From positions 62,001 to 126,000 of the forward strand of contig CAVSLD010000003.1 of assembly GCA_963728655.1 (NCBI GenBank): a stretch of DNA of 64,000 nucleotides, given 5' to 3'. The stretch is from Iamia sp963728655 (GTDB lineage: Bacteria > Actinomycetota > Acidimicrobiia > Acidimicrobiales > Iamiaceae). The notes beneath the pieces were generated by a model, which did not search any database, was not told the origin of the DNA, and saw only the letters and a list, made by a program, of their open reading frames with translations. Position numbers and translations under genes: made by a program. Shown in pieces: positions 62,928 through 64,000 of the stretch; position 1 is the stretch's first letter; each line of letters opens with the position of its first letter.

Positions 62928-63857
62928 TCACACGTGGGGCAGGACCTCCTCGGCCACCAGGCGGAGGTGGTCGAGGTCGGTGAGGTCGAGGACCTGGAGG
63001 TAGGCCCGGGTGGCGCCCAGCGCGGCGTACTCCTCCAGCCGGGCCACCACCTCGTCGGGGGTGCCGGCCGCGCCGTTCTGGCGCAGCTCGTCGGGCTGGC
63101 GACCGATGGCCTCGGCCCGGCGGGCCACCTCGGCCTCGTCGGCGCCGCAGCACAGCACCTGGGCGGCCGAGAAGATCATGGTCGCGGGGTCGCGGTCGGC
63201 GGACTCGCAGGCGCCGCGGACGCGGTCGAAGGCGGCGCCGGTGTCGGCTGGGGAGCTGAACGGCATGTTGAACTCGGCCGCGAAGCGGGCCGCCAGGCGC
63301 GGCGTCCGCCTCGGGCCCCCGCCGCCGACGATGACGGGCACGCCGCCGTCCTGGACGGGCTTGGGCAGGGCCGGTGAGTCGGTCACCGGGTAGTGCTCGC
63401 CCTCGTGGGAGAACGTCTCCCCCACCGGGGTCGACCACATGCCGGTGATGATCTCGAGCTGCTCGGTGAGGCGGTCGAAGCGCTCGCCGAGGGGCGGGAA
63501 GGCGATGCCGTAGGCGTGGTGCTCGTCGTCGTACCAGCCCGATCCGAGACCCAGCTCGACCCGCCCACCGCTCATGGCGTCGACGGTGGCGACCGAGATG
63601 GCCAACGGCCCGGGGAGGCGGAACGTGGCCGCGGTGACGAGCGTGCCGAGGCGGATGGTGGAGGTGTCGCGGGCCAGGCCGGCGAGGGTGATCCAGGCGT
63701 CGGTGGGGCCGGGGTCGCCGGGGACGTCGCCCATCTTCAGGTAGTGGTCGGAGCGGAAGAAGGCATCGAAGCCGGCCTCCTCGGCGGTGCGGGCCACGGC
63801 GAGGAGGTCGTCGTAGCTGGCGCCCTGCTGGGGCTCGGTGAAGATGCGGAGGTCCAT
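62928..63857 (-). CDS. F420-dependent LLM-class oxidoreductase
   Basis: A 309-residue TIM-barrel enzyme of the luciferase-like monooxygenase superfamily. It opens LRIFTEPQQGASYDDLLAVARTAEEAGFDAF, then FRSDHYLKM, TSTIRLGTLVTAATFR, ATVDAMSGGRVELGLGSGWYDDEH and PVIVGGGGPRRTPRLAARFA. Such actinobacterial proteins commonly use F420 rather than FMN, inferred from family resemblance. Substrate unknown. TACCGT lies eight bases before the ATG. Confidence 0.9.
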   Translation of the reverse strand: MDLRIFTEPQQGASYDDLLAVARTAEEAGFDAFFRSDHYLKMGDVPGDPGPTDAWITLAGLARDTSTIRLGTLVTAATFRLPGPLAISVATVDAMSGGRVELGLGSGWYDDEHHAYGIAFPPLGERFDRLTEQLEIITGMWSTPVGETFSHEGEHYPVTDSPALPKPVQDGGVPVIVGGGGPRRTPRLAARFAAEFNMPFSSPADTGAAFDRVRGACESADRDPATMIFSAAQVLCCGADEAEVARRAEAIGRQPDELRQNGAAGTPDEVVARLEEYAALGATRAYLQVLDLTDLDHLRLVAEEVLPHV

Positions 63858-63912
63858 GGGCCCCGACGGTACCGGCGCCCCGGTCCGTCCCCGCCCCCTG
63901 GAGCTGCGAGCG

Positions 63913-64000
63913 TCAGGAGGCGACGGTGGCCCGGAGGTAGTCGGCCAGCACGGCGGGGTCGGCGGCGAGGGCGTCGGCCCGCTCGGGCCGGTCGTAGAGG
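63913..64000 (-). CDS. C-terminal fragment of an unidentified protein
   Basis: Only the last 29 codons before a TGA at 63913-63915 are present. They read as a helical end (ADALAADPAVLADYLRATVAS). The gene continues past the right edge; no family can be named. Confidence 0.5.
   Translation of the reverse strand, partial: LYDRPERADALAADPAVLADYLRATVAS

Overview
This is a very GC-rich, gene-dense stretch of bacterial chromosome. Nearly every open frame has G or C in third position, and GTG starts and 4-base GTGA/ATGA overlaps are common. The gene set points to an actinobacterium: radA-disA, nadC-coaX-lysS and clpC, a HemQ coproheme decarboxylase, egtB-egtD, a DUF3263/LytR_C pair, DUF2510, DUF4235 and an F420-type LLM oxidoreductase. 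A Spo0H-like sigma factor in ispD-ispF-rlmB-sigH order, together with the branched-chain amino acid transporters, fits a deep lineage such as class Acidimicrobiia (Iamia-like) better than Streptomyces or Mycobacterium. That placement is inference. There is no rRNA, no prophage, no recognisable insertion sequence and no CRISPR array.

Layout. 0-4.7 kb: the start of glnD (cut by the window edge), a CoA-disulfide-reductase-like flavoprotein, an Rrf2 regulator without cysteines, a cold-shock protein and four small conserved genes. 4.7-10.4 kb: a branched-chain amino acid ABC transporter (livH-livM-livG-livF, with convergent livK). 10.5-16.2 kb: hemQ, then a divergent type VII secretion-like unit (FHA-EssC ATPase and a WXG100 protein). 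16.3-23.5 kb: groEL with CIRCE operators, a MoaD/ThiS-like protein, an AI-2E-family transporter, glycerate kinase, trehalose-6-phosphate synthase, and the LytR_C/DUF3263 pair. 23.6-28.1 kb: a translationally coupled PIG-L / methyltransferase / glycosyltransferase / acyl-CoA-dehydrogenase cassette, CsbD, topoisomerase IB and tRNA-Thr. 28.3-32.7 kb: ergothioneine genes egtB and egtD, fdhD, a Nudix hydrolase and sigH. 32.9-39.2 kb: rlmB, ispF, ispD, a Crp-family regulator, a Tat-exported phosphoesterase, a dienelactone-hydrolase-like enzyme and a class III nucleotide cyclase. 39.5-49.3 kb: disA and radA, a giant LuxR regulator, dps and clpC. 49.6-54.5 kb: a LOG-family nucleosidase, a split two-component system with a lipid-kinase gene between its halves, and an alpha/beta hydrolase. 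54.6-64 kb: acyltransferase, SDR, lysS, coaX, nadC, a GT39-type membrane glycosyltransferase, two envelope proteins and an LLM oxidoreductase.

Non-coding structure is unusually informative. Three copies of a long hairpin-bearing intergenic element lie against stop codons at about 18.14-18.30, 39.14-39.50 and 53.25-53.61 kb. Two unrelated tandem hairpin repeats occur at 11.3 and 54.5 kb. At least a dozen genes have a TANNNT hexamer ending 6-7 bases before the start codon, the signature of leaderless transcription. groEL carries two CIRCE-like operators with starts exactly 50 bp apart.

Five single-base reading-frame breaks fall in four genes that are otherwise well conserved (livG twice, the EssC-like ATPase, egtB, lysS). 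Because lysS is essential and all five lie in G/C-rich runs, uncorrected sequencing indels are the simplest explanation. Those genes are annotated as one locus each.
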